DNA of 64,000 nucleotides from CAVPJW01 sp963705525 (GCA_963705525.1 CAVPJW010000002.1:620001-684000); one strand, 5' to 3'. Counted from the first letter of the stretch, positions 55,548-64,000 are shown. Numbers and translations are program-made. Notes: generated by a model from the sequence alone, not told the origin.

Positions 55548-56471
55548 ATGGGTGTGTTCAGCCGAATCCGCGAGGGGCTGAGCCGGACGACCCAGCAGCT
55601 GGTCCAGCGGTTCGACACAATTGTCGGGCGGGCCGACACGCCGGAACGGCGCGCTCAGCCCGCCGACGTCGAGACGCTCGAAGCCCTCGAAGAATTGCTG
55701 CTGACGGCCGACGTCGGCGCGTCGGCGACGGCTCGGATCATCGAGGCCGTCGCGCGGCAGTCCGGCCACGGTGAAAGCCTCCGCCAGCTCGTCCGGCTGG
55801 AGATTCTGTCAATCTTCCGGGCAACCAGCCCCGTTCCTGCAAATGGTCAGACTCCTCGCGTTGTCCTGATGGTCGGCGTCAACGGCACGGGCAAAACGAC
55901 GACTGCCGGGAAACTTGCGAACCTCTATCGATCGGCCGGCGAGCGTCCCTTGATCTGCGCGGCAGATACGTTTCGCGCCGCTGCCGTGGAACAGCTCGCC
56001 GTGTGGGCCGAGCGAGCGGGCGTCGAGCTGGTGCGAGCGCGCGAAGGCGCCGATCCCGCGGCTGTGGTGTTTGACGCGCTCAGGGCAGGAAAGGCGCGAC
56101 ACTGCAGCCCGATCATTGTCGATACGGCCGGACGTCTCCACACACGGACCAACCTCATGAGCGAGCTCGATAAGATCCGGCGTATCGCCGCTCGCGAGGT
56201 GTCTGGCGCGCCGCACGAGGTGCTGCTGGTGCTGGACGCGACGGTTGGTCAGAATGGGCTGGTGCAGGCGAAGGAGTTTATCGCGGCTGCGGGCGTGAAC
56301 GGCATCGTCCTGACCAAACTCGATGGGACGGCCAAGGGCGGAATCGCCGTGGCGATCGCACAGGACCTCCTCGTCCCTATCCGGTACGTCGGGATTGGCG
56401 AAGGTATCGACGATCTGATTCCGTTTTCCGCCGACGAGTATGTGGACGCCTTGTTTGTCGAAAGGTGGTAG
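55548..56471 (+). CDS. ftsY: signal recognition particle receptor FtsY
   Basis: A 307-residue SRP-type GTPase that docks ribosome-SRP complexes at the membrane. It has the short N-helical (N) domain, G1 GVNGTGKTTTAGKLA, DTFRAAAVEQL, DTAGRLHT, and the TKLDGTAKGG guanine region. It lacks the long acidic A domain of E. coli, as do many non-proteobacterial forms. It precedes ribD by overlap and lies 3 kb before ffh, its partner. Confidence 0.95.
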   Translation: MGVFSRIREGLSRTTQQLVQRFDTIVGRADTPERRAQPADVETLEALEELLLTADVGASATARIIEAVARQSGHGESLRQLVRLEILSIFRATSPVPANGQTPRVVLMVGVNGTGKTTTAGKLANLYRSAGERPLICAADTFRAAAVEQLAVWAERAGVELVRAREGADPAAVVFDALRAGKARHCSPIIVDTAGRLHTRTNLMSELDKIRRIAAREVSGAPHEVLLVLDATVGQNGLVQAKEFIAAAGVNGIVLTKLDGTAKGGIAVAIAQDLLVPIRYVGIGEGIDDLIPFSADEYVDALFVERW

Positions 56472-56482
56472 GCGACGACGTC

Positions 56483-57565
56483 ATGTTGTCTGACGTCGAT
56501 TACATGGACCGCGCGCTGCATCTTGCGGAGCGTGGCGCAGGTCGCTGCAGCCCGAATCCAATGGTCGGCGCGGTGATCGTTCGCGACGGTGTCGTGGTCG
56601 GTCACGGCTACCACGAGACCGCCGGGGAGGCGCACGCGGAGGTGCAGGCGCTGGCTGAGGCAGGAGAAGGCGCCCGGGGAGCCACCCTCTACTGCACACT
56701 GGAGCCGTGCTGCCATCAGGGAAGGACGGGACCTTGTGTCGAGCGCGTCGTGCAGGCTGGCATCGTCAGGACCGTTCTGTCGACAGCCGATCCGAACCCG
56801 CTCGTGAATGGGAAAGGCATTGAGTTCCTTCGGTCTCATGGCCTGGACGTGGAGACGGGACTACGTGCTGACGTGGCTCGGCGTTTGAACCGCGCATTCT
56901 TCACGCTCATCACCAGGAAGCGCCCGGCTGTCATCATGAAGATCGCCACCAGCCTCGACGGTTGCATCGCGGCGACGCCTGGTGTTCGAACGGCGCTGAC
57001 GTCTTTGGCGGCGCAGCGCCATTCGCAGCTCATGCGGGCGTCGGTCGACGCCGTCGCCGTGGGTGCGACCACAGTTGTGGTGGACGATCCCCTCCTGACG
57101 GTCAGAATGCTGTATCGCCATCGACCGTTGACGCGGGTCATCTTCGACCGACACCTGAAGATTGACCCGTCGGCTCGACTGTTCGACACGCTGCCTTCAG
57201 GTCCCATTGTGATCCTGACCACACGTGAAGCCGTCCGGAGGCGGGCAGACCAGGCGGCCTCGCTCAAGCACGCTGGCGCCACGATCGAAACGGCTCTCGA
57301 CGACGGCATCTCCAATGGTTTCAAGAGGCTCGGCGAACTGGGTCTGACGTCGGTCCTTCTCGAGGGCGGGACGACAGTGCATCGTCTTGCGCTCGAGGCG
57401 GGCATTGTCGACTATGCTCAGATCTACGTGGCGCCGGTCGCCCTTGGTGGCGGCGTGCCATGGCTTGGAGCCGACGAATTCGGGATGGCCGACATGTCCG
57501 CCCCCCGCATTCGCGCGCTGGGCTTGGATGTTCTCATAGAGGGCGATGTTCACCGGAATCATTGA
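56483..57565 (+). CDS. ribD: riboflavin biosynthesis deaminase/reductase RibD
   Basis: A 360-residue bifunctional enzyme from ATG 56483 (GTG 56465 is an earlier alternative overlapping ftsY). The N-terminal deaminase has HAEVQALAEA and the zinc motif LEPCCHQGRTGPC. The C-terminal reductase (about 150-360) has KIATSLDGCIAATPGVRT and LLEGGTTVHRLAL. It performs the second and third steps of riboflavin synthesis. Overlaps ribE by 20 bases. Confidence 0.95.
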   Translation: MLSDVDYMDRALHLAERGAGRCSPNPMVGAVIVRDGVVVGHGYHETAGEAHAEVQALAEAGEGARGATLYCTLEPCCHQGRTGPCVERVVQAGIVRTVLSTADPNPLVNGKGIEFLRSHGLDVETGLRADVARRLNRAFFTLITRKRPAVIMKIATSLDGCIAATPGVRTALTSLAAQRHSQLMRASVDAVAVGATTVVVDDPLLTVRMLYRHRPLTRVIFDRHLKIDPSARLFDTLPSGPIVILTTREAVRRRADQAASLKHAGATIETALDDGISNGFKRLGELGLTSVLLEGGTTVHRLALEAGIVDYAQIYVAPVALGGGVPWLGADEFGMADMSAPRIRALGLDVLIEGDVHRNH

Positions 57566-58169
57566 GGCCGTTGGCGAGATCGCGGCGACAACCGCCACGG
57601 CGGATGGGACGAGAGTCGTCATTGCGACAGCTCTCGCAGCCGAGTTGACCCTTGGCGAGAGCCTGGCGGTGAACGGCGTGTGTCTCACCGTGGCGGAGTG
57701 CGCGCCGAACGTCGTGGGGGCAGACATCGGCCCGGAGACGGCGAGAGTCACCGCATTGACGGGACTGCGACCGGGTGCGCTCGTCAATCTCGAACGACCG
57801 CTGCGCGCCGACTCTCGCCTCGGCGGGCACTTCGTCCAGGGCCATGTGGACGCGACCGGACGCATCGAAGCGCTGAAAGGCGACGGCGACTCGTGGTGGG
57901 TCACGATCGGCTTTCCGGCAGTGGTTGGCCGGTACCTGATCCCGAAGGGTTCCGTTGCCGTTGATGGCATTAGCCTCACCATCGCGCGGCTCGACGGGGA
58001 GACCCTGGACGTTCAGGTGATTCCCTATACGTGGACTCATACCAATCTGAGAAGTCGGAAGATCGGAGATCGTGTCAATCTGGAGTGCGACATGGTTGGA
58101 AAGTACGTCGCCCGAGCCGTTGAGCTGATGAACGCCGGCGTGGCCAGGGAAACAGTGCCTGGCGCGTGA
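57546..58169 (+). CDS. ribE: riboflavin synthase alpha subunit
   Basis: A 207-residue enzyme with the duplicated lumazine-binding barrel: copy 1 starts MFTGIIEAVGEI and contains SLAVNGVCLTV; copy 2 contains GHFVQGHVDATG and SVAVDGISLTIA. It dismutates two lumazine molecules into riboflavin. Follows ribD by overlap; ribBA follows after about 30 bases. Confidence 0.95.
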   Translation: MFTGIIEAVGEIAATTATADGTRVVIATALAAELTLGESLAVNGVCLTVAECAPNVVGADIGPETARVTALTGLRPGALVNLERPLRADSRLGGHFVQGHVDATGRIEALKGDGDSWWVTIGFPAVVGRYLIPKGSVAVDGISLTIARLDGETLDVQVIPYTWTHTNLRSRKIGDRVNLECDMVGKYVARAVELMNAGVARETVPGA

Positions 58170-58199
58170 GACGGTGACGCAGTGTCTCAGAGGATCCGC

Positions 58200-59444
58200 A
58201 TGACTGCTCTCAAGATCGCCAAAGGTACTCGAAGGAAGACAGGTCCATTCTCACAGATCGAGGACGCGATCGAAGCCATCCAGACCGGACGGATGATCAT
58301 CGTCGTCGACGATGCGGATCGTGAGAACGAAGGCGACCTGACGATAGCGGCGGAGAAGATTACGGCCGAGCACATAAATTTCATGGCGAAGCACGGCCGG
58401 GGCTTGATCTGCATGCCCATGACCGGAGAGCGTCTCGACGAGCTCGAGATTCCGCTGATGGTCAACCAGAACACCGCGCGCTTCGATACGGCGTTCTGCG
58501 TGTCGATCGAAGCCAAGGGCTCGACGAGCACCGGCATTTCCGCCAGTGACCGGGCCGCCACTGTCCTCGCGGCGATCGATGCTCGTACGCGACCGGCCGA
58601 CCTCGCGCGTCCGGGACACATGTTTCCGCTGAGGGCGCGTGCCGGCGGCGTGATGGTCAGGGCGGGCCAAACGGAAGCAGCGGTTGATCTCGCGCGGATC
58701 GCCCGGCTCTATCCGGCCGGTGTGATCTGCGAAATCATGAACGACGACGGCACGATGGCGCGGATACCGCAGCTGCAGAAGTTCGCGAAGCGCCATAGCC
58801 TGCTGATGATCACGATTGCGGACCTGATCAAGTACCGCATGCGGACTGAACGGCTCGTCAAGCGAGTGGCATCGGCAGATCTTCCTACGGAACTGGGCGC
58901 GTTCAAGGTGTACGCGTACGAAAGCCTGATCGATCACAAGACACACGTCGCGCTGGTGAAAGGGGAGATAGGCGAGGGCCGTGACGTGATGATCAGAGTG
59001 CATTCACGCTGCCTGACCGGCGATGTGTTCCACTCGGCGCGCTGCGACTGTGGCTCGCAGCTCGAGGCGGCCATGGCGCGAATCGAGCGGGAGGGGCGAG
59101 GCGTGTTGCTGTATCTCGATCAGGAAGGCCGAGGAATCGGGCTGGCCAACAAGATCCGGGCGTACGAGCTTCAGGACCAGGGCTTTGACACTGTCGAAGC
59201 GAACGAGCGTCTCGGCTTCAAACCCGACCAGCGCGACTACGGGATTGGCGCGCAGATCCTGGGCGATCTGGGCATCAAGTCGATGAGGCTGCTCACGAAC
59301 AATCCACGCAAGTTCGTCGGGCTCGAGGGTTATGGCCTGTCGGTCGCCGAGTCAGTGCCCATCGAGATTCCGGCATCAGACTCCACGCGGCGATACCTGA
59401 CCACCAAGAAGCAGAAGCTGGGTCACAAGCTGTCATCGGTGTAG
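58200..59444 (+). CDS. ribBA: bifunctional DHBP synthase / GTP cyclohydrolase II
   Basis: A 414-residue fusion making both precursors of lumazine. The N-terminal DHBP synthase has VVDDADRENEGDLTIAA. The C-terminal GTP cyclohydrolase II has the zinc cysteines in RVHSRCLTGDVFHSARCDCGSQ and the DQEGRGIGL motif. The start is ATG 58200 because AGAGGA lies 5 bases upstream; GTG 58182 is possible. In the DHBP half the usual RxGHTEA reads RAGQTEA, replacing a metal-ligand His. The ribH (lumazine synthase) gene is not in the window. Confidence 0.93.
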   Translation: MTALKIAKGTRRKTGPFSQIEDAIEAIQTGRMIIVVDDADRENEGDLTIAAEKITAEHINFMAKHGRGLICMPMTGERLDELEIPLMVNQNTARFDTAFCVSIEAKGSTSTGISASDRAATVLAAIDARTRPADLARPGHMFPLRARAGGVMVRAGQTEAAVDLARIARLYPAGVICEIMNDDGTMARIPQLQKFAKRHSLLMITIADLIKYRMRTERLVKRVASADLPTELGAFKVYAYESLIDHKTHVALVKGEIGEGRDVMIRVHSRCLTGDVFHSARCDCGSQLEAAMARIEREGRGVLLYLDQEGRGIGLANKIRAYELQDQGFDTVEANERLGFKPDQRDYGIGAQILGDLGIKSMRLLTNNPRKFVGLEGYGLSVAESVPIEIPASDSTRRYLTTKKQKLGHKLSSV

Positions 59445-59470
59445 GTTCCGATCGGCCAGCATCCGTCACG

Positions 59471-59500
59471 TTGACACCCGCGCAACCACTGAGCTACGAT
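59471..59500 (+). promoter_or_regulatory. sigma70-type promoter of the ffh-rnhB operon
   Basis: Perfect TTGACA (59471-59476), an 18-base spacer, TACGAT (59495-59500), about 45 bases before the ffh ATG. It separates the ribosome-biogenesis group from the rib genes. Confidence 0.6.
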
Positions 59501-59545
59501 AACTGTTTGCGCTGCCGGAGTTTACGTCTCCGATCCTGCTGACAC

Positions 59546-60916
59546 ATGTTCGAAACACTCGCCGGTCGTCTCGACGAGGTATTCCGGAAGCTGCGCGGCG
59601 AAGCGCGGCTGTCGGAGAGCACCATCGAGACAACCCTTCGCGAGATTCGGCTGGCCCTCCTCGAAGCCGACGTGAACTTCAAGGTGGTCAAGGCATTCAT
59701 CGACCGCGTGCGGGTGCGCGCGGTCAATCAGGAGGTTCTGAGGAGCCTGACCCCGTCGCAGCACGTCATCAAGATTGTTCGCGACGAAATGCTGGCGCTC
59801 TTTGGCGACACGGAGAGCGGGTTCCAGGCCACCGCCGCACGCGCGCCGCGCGTGATCCTGCTCCTCGGCCTGCAGGGATCTGGCAAGACGACGACGGCGG
59901 CCAAGCTGGGGCGATGGCTGGCAGCCCAGGGCCGGCATCCGCTCCTTGTGTCGACCGACGTCAGACGTCCGGCGGCCATCGAGCAGCTGAGTGTGCTGGG
60001 CGCCAAGGCGGGCCTTCGGGTGCACGAGCCCGTCGGCGACATGAATCCCGTGTCGCGCGCGCAGGGCGCGCTCTCGGCGGCGCGTAACCTCGGATTCGAT
60101 GTCGTGATTGTCGATACGGCGGGTCGTCTGCACGTGGACGACGAGTTGATGGGCGAGCTGCAGGACATCAAGAATGCCGTCGAGCCGACCGACGCGCTGT
60201 ATGTTGCGGATGCAATGACCGGTCAGGATGCGATCAAGAGCGCGGGCGAGTTCAATCGCCGCATCGGCGTGACGAGCGTCATCTTGAGCAAGCTGGATGG
60301 TGACGCGCGCGGAGGCGCGGCGCTGTCGGTCGTATCGGTCGTCGGGGTGCCGATCGCATTTGTCGGAAGCGGTGAACGCCTGGAAGACCTCGAGTTGTTC
60401 CATCCTGATCGGATCGTGTCGAGACTGCTCGGGATGGGCGATGTACTGTCGCTCATCGAGAAAGCCGAGCAGGCGATCGATGCCGACGAAGCGGAGCGCC
60501 TCGAGCAGAAGCTGCGCACGGACGATTTCACCCTTGAAGACTTTCGCGATCAACTGGCCGCGATCAAGCGGATGGGGCCGCTCGAACAGGTGATGTCGAT
60601 GATTCCCGGCCTCGGGAACATGAAACAGCTGGCCCAGGCGAAGCCCGATGAGAAGCAGTTGTCGCGGATCGAGGCCATCATTGGATCGATGACGCCGTAC
60701 GAGCGACGGAATCAGCACATCATCAGCGGCAGCCGGCGCAAGAGAATCGCACGCGGCAGCGGCACATCCGTCGAGGACGTCAACCGGCTCCTCAAGCAGT
60801 TCGTGCAGATGCGAAAGATGCTCAAGACGCTCGGCGGCATGAGCCGGGGAGGCCGAGGAAGCCGCTTCGGACGCGGTGGCGCGCGATCGTTGCGATCGTG
60901 GGGTGGGTTGGCCTGA
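59546..60916 (+). CDS. ffh: signal recognition particle protein Ffh
   Basis: A 456-residue SRP GTPase: N domain, G domain (GLQGSGKTTTAAKLGRWLA, DTAGRLHVDDELM, SKLDGDARGG), and the Met-rich M domain (about 325-435; RIARGSGTSVEDVNRLLKQF, KMLKTLGGM) ending with a Gly/Arg-rich tail. It binds 4.5S RNA and signal peptides. No ffs RNA gene could be recognised nearby. First gene of the operon with ribosomal and tRNA-modification genes. Confidence 0.97.
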   Translation: MFETLAGRLDEVFRKLRGEARLSESTIETTLREIRLALLEADVNFKVVKAFIDRVRVRAVNQEVLRSLTPSQHVIKIVRDEMLALFGDTESGFQATAARAPRVILLLGLQGSGKTTTAAKLGRWLAAQGRHPLLVSTDVRRPAAIEQLSVLGAKAGLRVHEPVGDMNPVSRAQGALSAARNLGFDVVIVDTAGRLHVDDELMGELQDIKNAVEPTDALYVADAMTGQDAIKSAGEFNRRIGVTSVILSKLDGDARGGAALSVVSVVGVPIAFVGSGERLEDLELFHPDRIVSRLLGMGDVLSLIEKAEQAIDADEAERLEQKLRTDDFTLEDFRDQLAAIKRMGPLEQVMSMIPGLGNMKQLAQAKPDEKQLSRIEAIIGSMTPYERRNQHIISGSRRKRIARGSGTSVEDVNRLLKQFVQMRKMLKTLGGMSRGGRGSRFGRGGARSLRSWGGLA

Positions 60917-60966
60917 GCCTGACGGCGCGGGCTGCGGTTGATGACAGAAGCGAGACGAGGAACGTC

Positions 60967-61269
60967 ATGCTGGCTATTCGGATGAGACGTGCAGGTTCGA
61001 AGAAACGCGTGTTCTATCGCGTGGTGGTGACCGACTCCCATGCCGCCCGCGACAGCAATTTCGTCGAGATCGTCGGGCACTACAATCCGCGGACCCGTCC
61101 AGCCACGGTTGATATCGACCGCGAGAAGGTGGCGGCCTGGCAGAAGAAGGGTGCGCAGTTGTCCGACACGGTGCGCACGCTCATGGCGCGTCACCAGACG
61201 AATCAAGGTCCGGCCGCCGGTACGGCCGAGACGCCGGCGCCGGCCGACGGGGGAGCGACGGGACAGTGA
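60967..61269 (+). CDS. rpsP: 30S ribosomal protein S16
   Basis: A 100-residue protein. ATG 60967 gives the usual MLAIRMRRAGSKKRVFYRVV start; a longer frame begins within ffh. The Pro/Ala/Thr/Gly-rich tail after residue 80 is an extension beyond the 80-residue norm. The stop overlaps the next start. Confidence 0.96.
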   Translation: MLAIRMRRAGSKKRVFYRVVVTDSHAARDSNFVEIVGHYNPRTRPATVDIDREKVAAWQKKGAQLSDTVRTLMARHQTNQGPAAGTAETPAPADGGATGQ

Positions 61270-61517
61270 GCCAGCTGCAGGACGTTGTGGATGTGTTGGT
61301 GAGGGCGCTTGTCGACCAGCCAGGTAGTGTTCGGGTGGTCGAGACCGAACATCGCGGGACGACGCTGATCGAGGTGTTCGCGTCCCCAAGCGAGGTCGGT
61401 AAGCTCATCGGACGACAGGGCCGGACGATTGCTGCTCTGCGGACCCTCGTGGCTGCCACGGCCGATCGCCACGGATTGCGCGCGACCCTCGAGGTGCGGG
61501 ACCGGCCTCAAGGCTGA
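61266..61517 (+). CDS. khpA: KH-domain RNA-binding protein KhpA
   Basis: An 83-residue KH protein with the GxxG loop in GKLIGRQGRTIAAL. GTG start overlapping the rpsP stop. It sits between rpsP and rimM, the standard position of khpA in many bacteria, where it partners KhpB in RNA chaperoning. Confidence 0.92.
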   Translation: MSQLQDVVDVLVRALVDQPGSVRVVETEHRGTTLIEVFASPSEVGKLIGRQGRTIAALRTLVAATADRHGLRATLEVRDRPQG

Positions 61518-61531
61518 GGCTTCCGTCGATC

Positions 61532-62116
61532 GTGGCCACAAGCACTGTCCCGGCGAGTACCGCGTGGGACGAGATGGCGGTCGTCGGATGGATCGCGCGC
61601 GCGCAGGGGAGCCGCGGCGAGGTGATCGTCGATCCTGAGACGGACTTTGCCGAACAGCGGTTTCGACCCGGCGCGACGCTCTTTGCCCGCCGCGGCGATC
61701 GGGTCGACCGACTCGAAGTGATCTCGCTGCGTTTTCATCGGGGACGGCCGATCATCGGCGTGTCGGGCGTGATCGACATCGACGACGCCGAGGCGCTGGC
61801 GGGGAGCGAGCTTCGAGTGCCAAGAGGCCTCCTCCAGAAGCTTGGTGACGGTCAGTACTATCACCACGACCTCGTGGGCTGTCGGGTGCAGACGCTGAGC
61901 GGCGAGGTCATTGGCGTCGTCAAGGCCGTGGAAGGCCATGCCGGGGTCAGCCGGCTGGTCGTGGACGGACCAGCGGGCGAAGTGCTCGTGCCTTTCGCGC
62001 GAGAGATTTGCACGTCGATCGATCCGGCCGGGGCAATGATTGTGATCGATCCGCCGGAGGGGCTGCTCGACCTGAATCAGCGGGGCCGCTTGTCCGGATC
62101 GACAGGCGGCGACTGA
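61532..62116 (+). CDS. rimM: ribosome maturation factor RimM
   Basis: A 194-residue 16S rRNA-processing factor. The N-terminal barrel shows MAVVGWIARAQGSRGEVIV. The C-terminal PRC-barrel shows YYHHDLVGCRVQT and VDGPAGEVLVPFAREIC, then MIVIDPPEGLLDLN. A GTG at 61532 opens the frame; ATG 61571 would remove 13 poorly conserved residues. Followed 1 base later by trmD. Confidence 0.94.
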   Translation: MATSTVPASTAWDEMAVVGWIARAQGSRGEVIVDPETDFAEQRFRPGATLFARRGDRVDRLEVISLRFHRGRPIIGVSGVIDIDDAEALAGSELRVPRGLLQKLGDGQYYHHDLVGCRVQTLSGEVIGVVKAVEGHAGVSRLVVDGPAGEVLVPFAREICTSIDPAGAMIVIDPPEGLLDLNQRGRLSGSTGGD

Positions 62117-62117
62117 C

Positions 62118-62888
62118 GTGAAGTTCGACATCGTCACGATCTTTCCACGCATGGTCCAGGCGCTGTTGGCAGACGGCGTCGTGGCGAGAGGGATCACGGC
62201 CGGGTTGCTGGATGTCCGAGTCCACGACCTGCGGGACTTCACCGAGGATCGACATCGTGTCGTCGATGACGTGCCGTACGGAGGCGGTCCGGGCATGGTG
62301 CTGAAGGCGGAGCCGCTCTTTCGCGCCGTGGAAACGATCGGCCGCGATCGCGGCAAGCCGAACGCGGTCGTGCTGACGACGCCTCAGGGCCGCCGGTTCA
62401 ATCAGACCGAGGCCGTGAGGCTCAGCCGGCTGTCGCATATCGTGGTCCTGTGCGGACGCTACGAAGGTGTTGATGAACGGGCGCGCCAGCATCTGGCGAC
62501 CGAGGAGATCTCGATCGGCGACTATGTGCTGACCGGCGGAGAACTCGCCGCCGGAGTCATCGTTGACGCCGTGGCCCGATTGAAGCCCGGCGTCGTCGGA
62601 GACGAGCGATCGGTCGAGGCTGATTCGTTCGCGCGCGGGCTGCTGGATTTTCCGCACTACACCCGCCCGTCGGAATTTGCCGGCATGCGGGTGCCGGAGG
62701 TCCTGCTCTCGGGACACCACGCCGAGATCGAGGCCTGGCGGAAGCGTCGCGCCGTGGAACGCACGCTCGAGCGTCGGCCCGAGCTTCTGGCGCAGGCGAC
62801 GCTCGACGATGAGGAACGACAGATCCTGCGGGATCTGATGGAAGGCCGTGAGGAGGGATCGAGAGATGGGCGCAATCGACATCGTTGA
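62118..62888 (+). CDS. trmD: tRNA (guanine-N1)-methyltransferase
   Basis: A 256-residue SPOUT methyltransferase for m1G37 of tRNAs. GTG start. It has the KFDIVTIFPRM start, VDDVPYGGGPGMVLKAEPL, the knot motifs LCGRYEGVDERA and YVLTGGELAAGVIVDAVARLKPGVVG, and the tail helix. Overlaps rplS by 23 bases. Confidence 0.96.
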   Translation: MKFDIVTIFPRMVQALLADGVVARGITAGLLDVRVHDLRDFTEDRHRVVDDVPYGGGPGMVLKAEPLFRAVETIGRDRGKPNAVVLTTPQGRRFNQTEAVRLSRLSHIVVLCGRYEGVDERARQHLATEEISIGDYVLTGGELAAGVIVDAVARLKPGVVGDERSVEADSFARGLLDFPHYTRPSEFAGMRVPEVLLSGHHAEIEAWRKRRAVERTLERRPELLAQATLDDEERQILRDLMEGREEGSRDGRNRHR

Positions 62889-63219
62889 AAAAACGCAGGT
62901 CGCGGAGCGACCGCAATTCAGGCCCGGGGATACGGTTCGCGTGCACGTGAAGGTTCGGGAAGGCGAAAAGGAACGCATTCAGATCTTCGAGGGCATCGTG
63001 ATTGGGATGCATCGAGGAGGCGCCCGCGCATCCTTCACGGTCCGGAAGGTGTCGTTCGGACAGGGAGTCGAGCGAATCTTCCCGCTCCATTCGCCAATCA
63101 TTCAGCGCATCGAGGTGGTCCGGTCCGCGCGGGTCCGTCGCGCGAAACTGTACTACCTGAGAGATCTCAAGGGCAAGGCTGCCCGGATGCGCGAAGACAA
63201 GCAACCCTCCCGGACCTGA
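62866..63219 (+). CDS. rplS: 50S ribosomal protein L19
   Basis: A 117-residue protein. ATG 62866 follows a GAGGAGG site by about 10 bases. It shows FRPGDTVRVHVKVREGEKERIQIFEG, then GVERIFPLHSPIIQRIEVVRSARVRRAKLYYLRDLKGKAAR, the standard L19 sequence. Last ribosomal gene of the operon. Confidence 0.97.
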   Translation: MGAIDIVEKTQVAERPQFRPGDTVRVHVKVREGEKERIQIFEGIVIGMHRGGARASFTVRKVSFGQGVERIFPLHSPIIQRIEVVRSARVRRAKLYYLRDLKGKAARMREDKQPSRT

Positions 63220-63256
63220 CCGGCGAGGACGAGGCGGCCCGGTCCCCGTTCCTGCG

Positions 63257-63880
63257 ATGCCACGCTCGCGCGCGATGCGAACTCTCGAGAACGCCTTCCG
63301 GCGTCTCGGGTTCGTGCGGGTCGCGGGTGTCGATGAGGTGGGCCGCGGTTGTCTTGCCGGGCCCGTCGTCGCTGCGGCGGTGATCCTTCACCCTGATCGC
63401 TACATTCCCGGCGTCTGCGACTCCAAACAGGTCCCTGAAGCGGAACGCGATCGCCTGTACGACGTGATCGTCGAGAAGTCCGTCGGCTGGGGCGTCGCAT
63501 CGATCGAGCCCGGCGAGATCGATCGCATCAACATTCACCAGGCTTCTTTGAGGGCGATGCGGGAGGCGGTGATGATGATTGAGCCGCTGCCGGATCTGGT
63601 GCTCGTGGATGCCTTTCGCATTCCCCACCTGGTGCTCCCGCAGCGCGGCGTCCTGCACGGTGATCGCCGCTGCTCGGCGATTGCCGCCGCGTCGATTGTC
63701 GCGAAAGTGACGCGAGACCGCCAAATGATGGAGCTGCACCGCCTGGATCCGCGGTACGGCTTCGACCGCCACAAGGGGTACGCGACGGCGGAGCACCTGT
63801 CGGCCGTCGCCCGCTTCGGCTACTCGTCGCTTCACCGGCGGTCATTCCGTCCGCCCTCGCTCTTCGACTCGCTGGCCTAA
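63257..63880 (+). CDS. rnhB: ribonuclease HII
   Basis: A 207-residue nuclease removing RNA from RNA-DNA hybrids. The active site includes GVDEVGRGCLAGPVVAA and DSKQVPEAERD, with VDAFRIPH and SIVAKVTRDRQM later. ATG 63257 is used; ATG 63278 would also keep the whole core. Ends 40 bases before a terminator. Confidence 0.95.
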   Translation: MPRSRAMRTLENAFRRLGFVRVAGVDEVGRGCLAGPVVAAAVILHPDRYIPGVCDSKQVPEAERDRLYDVIVEKSVGWGVASIEPGEIDRINIHQASLRAMREAVMMIEPLPDLVLVDAFRIPHLVLPQRGVLHGDRRCSAIAAASIVAKVTRDRQMMELHRLDPRYGFDRHKGYATAEHLSAVARFGYSSLHRRSFRPPSLFDSLA

Positions 63881-63920
63881 CCTCCGCCCGCTGTTCGTCG
63901 ATGGGCCGCTCCCATGCCGT

Positions 63921-63958
63921 GTCGGGCGGACCACTTCCGTGGCCCGACCTCTCTTTTT
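63921..63958 (+). terminator. intrinsic terminator after rnhB
   Basis: GTCGGG (63921-63926) pairs with CCCGAC (63943-63948); inside it CCAC (63931-63934) pairs with GTGG (63939-63942), leaving a small CGGA bulge. CTCTCTTTTT follows. It closes the ffh-rnhB operon. Confidence 0.75.
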
Positions 63959-64000
63959 CGGGCCCGTCCGGCTCGATAAGGCGGTTATGCAGAACACCCG

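Noticed and set aside
56460..58200. FMN riboswitch ahead of the rib genes
   Set aside because: ribD starts inside or directly after ftsY, with no leader long enough to hold the aptamer; the gap before ribBA is about 30 bases.
63987..64000. ATG near the window end as start of another gene
   Set aside because: Only four complete codons remain, too few to support a call, although an AAGG lies a few bases upstream.

Overview
The window is a GC-rich bacterial chromosome segment made almost entirely of core and housekeeping genes. I see no insertion sequence, prophage, CRISPR array, tRNA or rRNA. The content points to a Gram-negative, didermic organism: a MacAB/TolC-type exporter, a TonB protein, a Spy/CpxP-like periplasmic protein and NtrY/NtrX regulators. 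Other markers are a CIRCE-controlled groESL operon, two ECF sigma/anti-sigma pairs, a DUF4097 protein, membrane-anchored sulfatase-like proteins and SelB. Together these would fit an Acidobacteriota genome (perhaps Vicinamibacteria). That placement is inference; no marker was searched.

Layout. 0-2 kb: an FHA/TPR membrane protein with a small secreted partner. 2-4 kb (minus): zwf preceded by a decayed 6-phosphogluconate dehydrogenase gene. 4.2-9.6 kb (plus): tesA, an ABC exporter resembling YbbA/YbbP, a DksA-type zinc-finger protein, a ferritin-like protein and folK. 9.6-23.3 kb (mostly minus): ECF sigma, anti-sigma and DUF4097; an operon of M14 peptidase, Spy-like protein, TolC, MacA, MacB ATPase and MacB permease; then a second ECF sigma/anti-sigma pair followed by ispH. 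23.5-36.1 kb (plus): pckA, gatB, glycerate kinase, rnr, an intact and a broken sulfatase-like gene, and selB. 36.1-42.6 kb: tatA, a geranylgeranyl-reductase-like flavoprotein, a stress-type protein, a TonB protein, groESL with CIRCE, and fis/purC. 42.8-48.6 kb: a flippase-like protein, nrdR, a DUF4390 protein and NtrY/NtrX. 49.7-59.4 kb: one long plus-strand gene train (TPR, RDD, pgpA, cinA, thpR, plsY, gpsA, ftsY, ribD, ribE, ribBA) behind a good sigma70-type promoter. 59.5-63.9 kb: ffh, rpsP, khpA, rimM, trmD, rplS and rnhB, closed by a terminator.

The most notable observations are four damaged genes: gnd has an internal in-frame deletion plus lost Rossmann glycines; a tandem sulfatase paralog has an internal frame-breaking deletion; ntrY carries a +1 shift before its ATPase domain; and groEL has a one-base change that replaces its usual GGM tail. 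The two single-base events may be assembly errors, whereas gnd looks like true decay. The best candidate for an uncharacterised functional module is the exported-peptidase, Spy and MacAB-TolC operon beside an ECF/anti-sigma/DUF4097 cassette.
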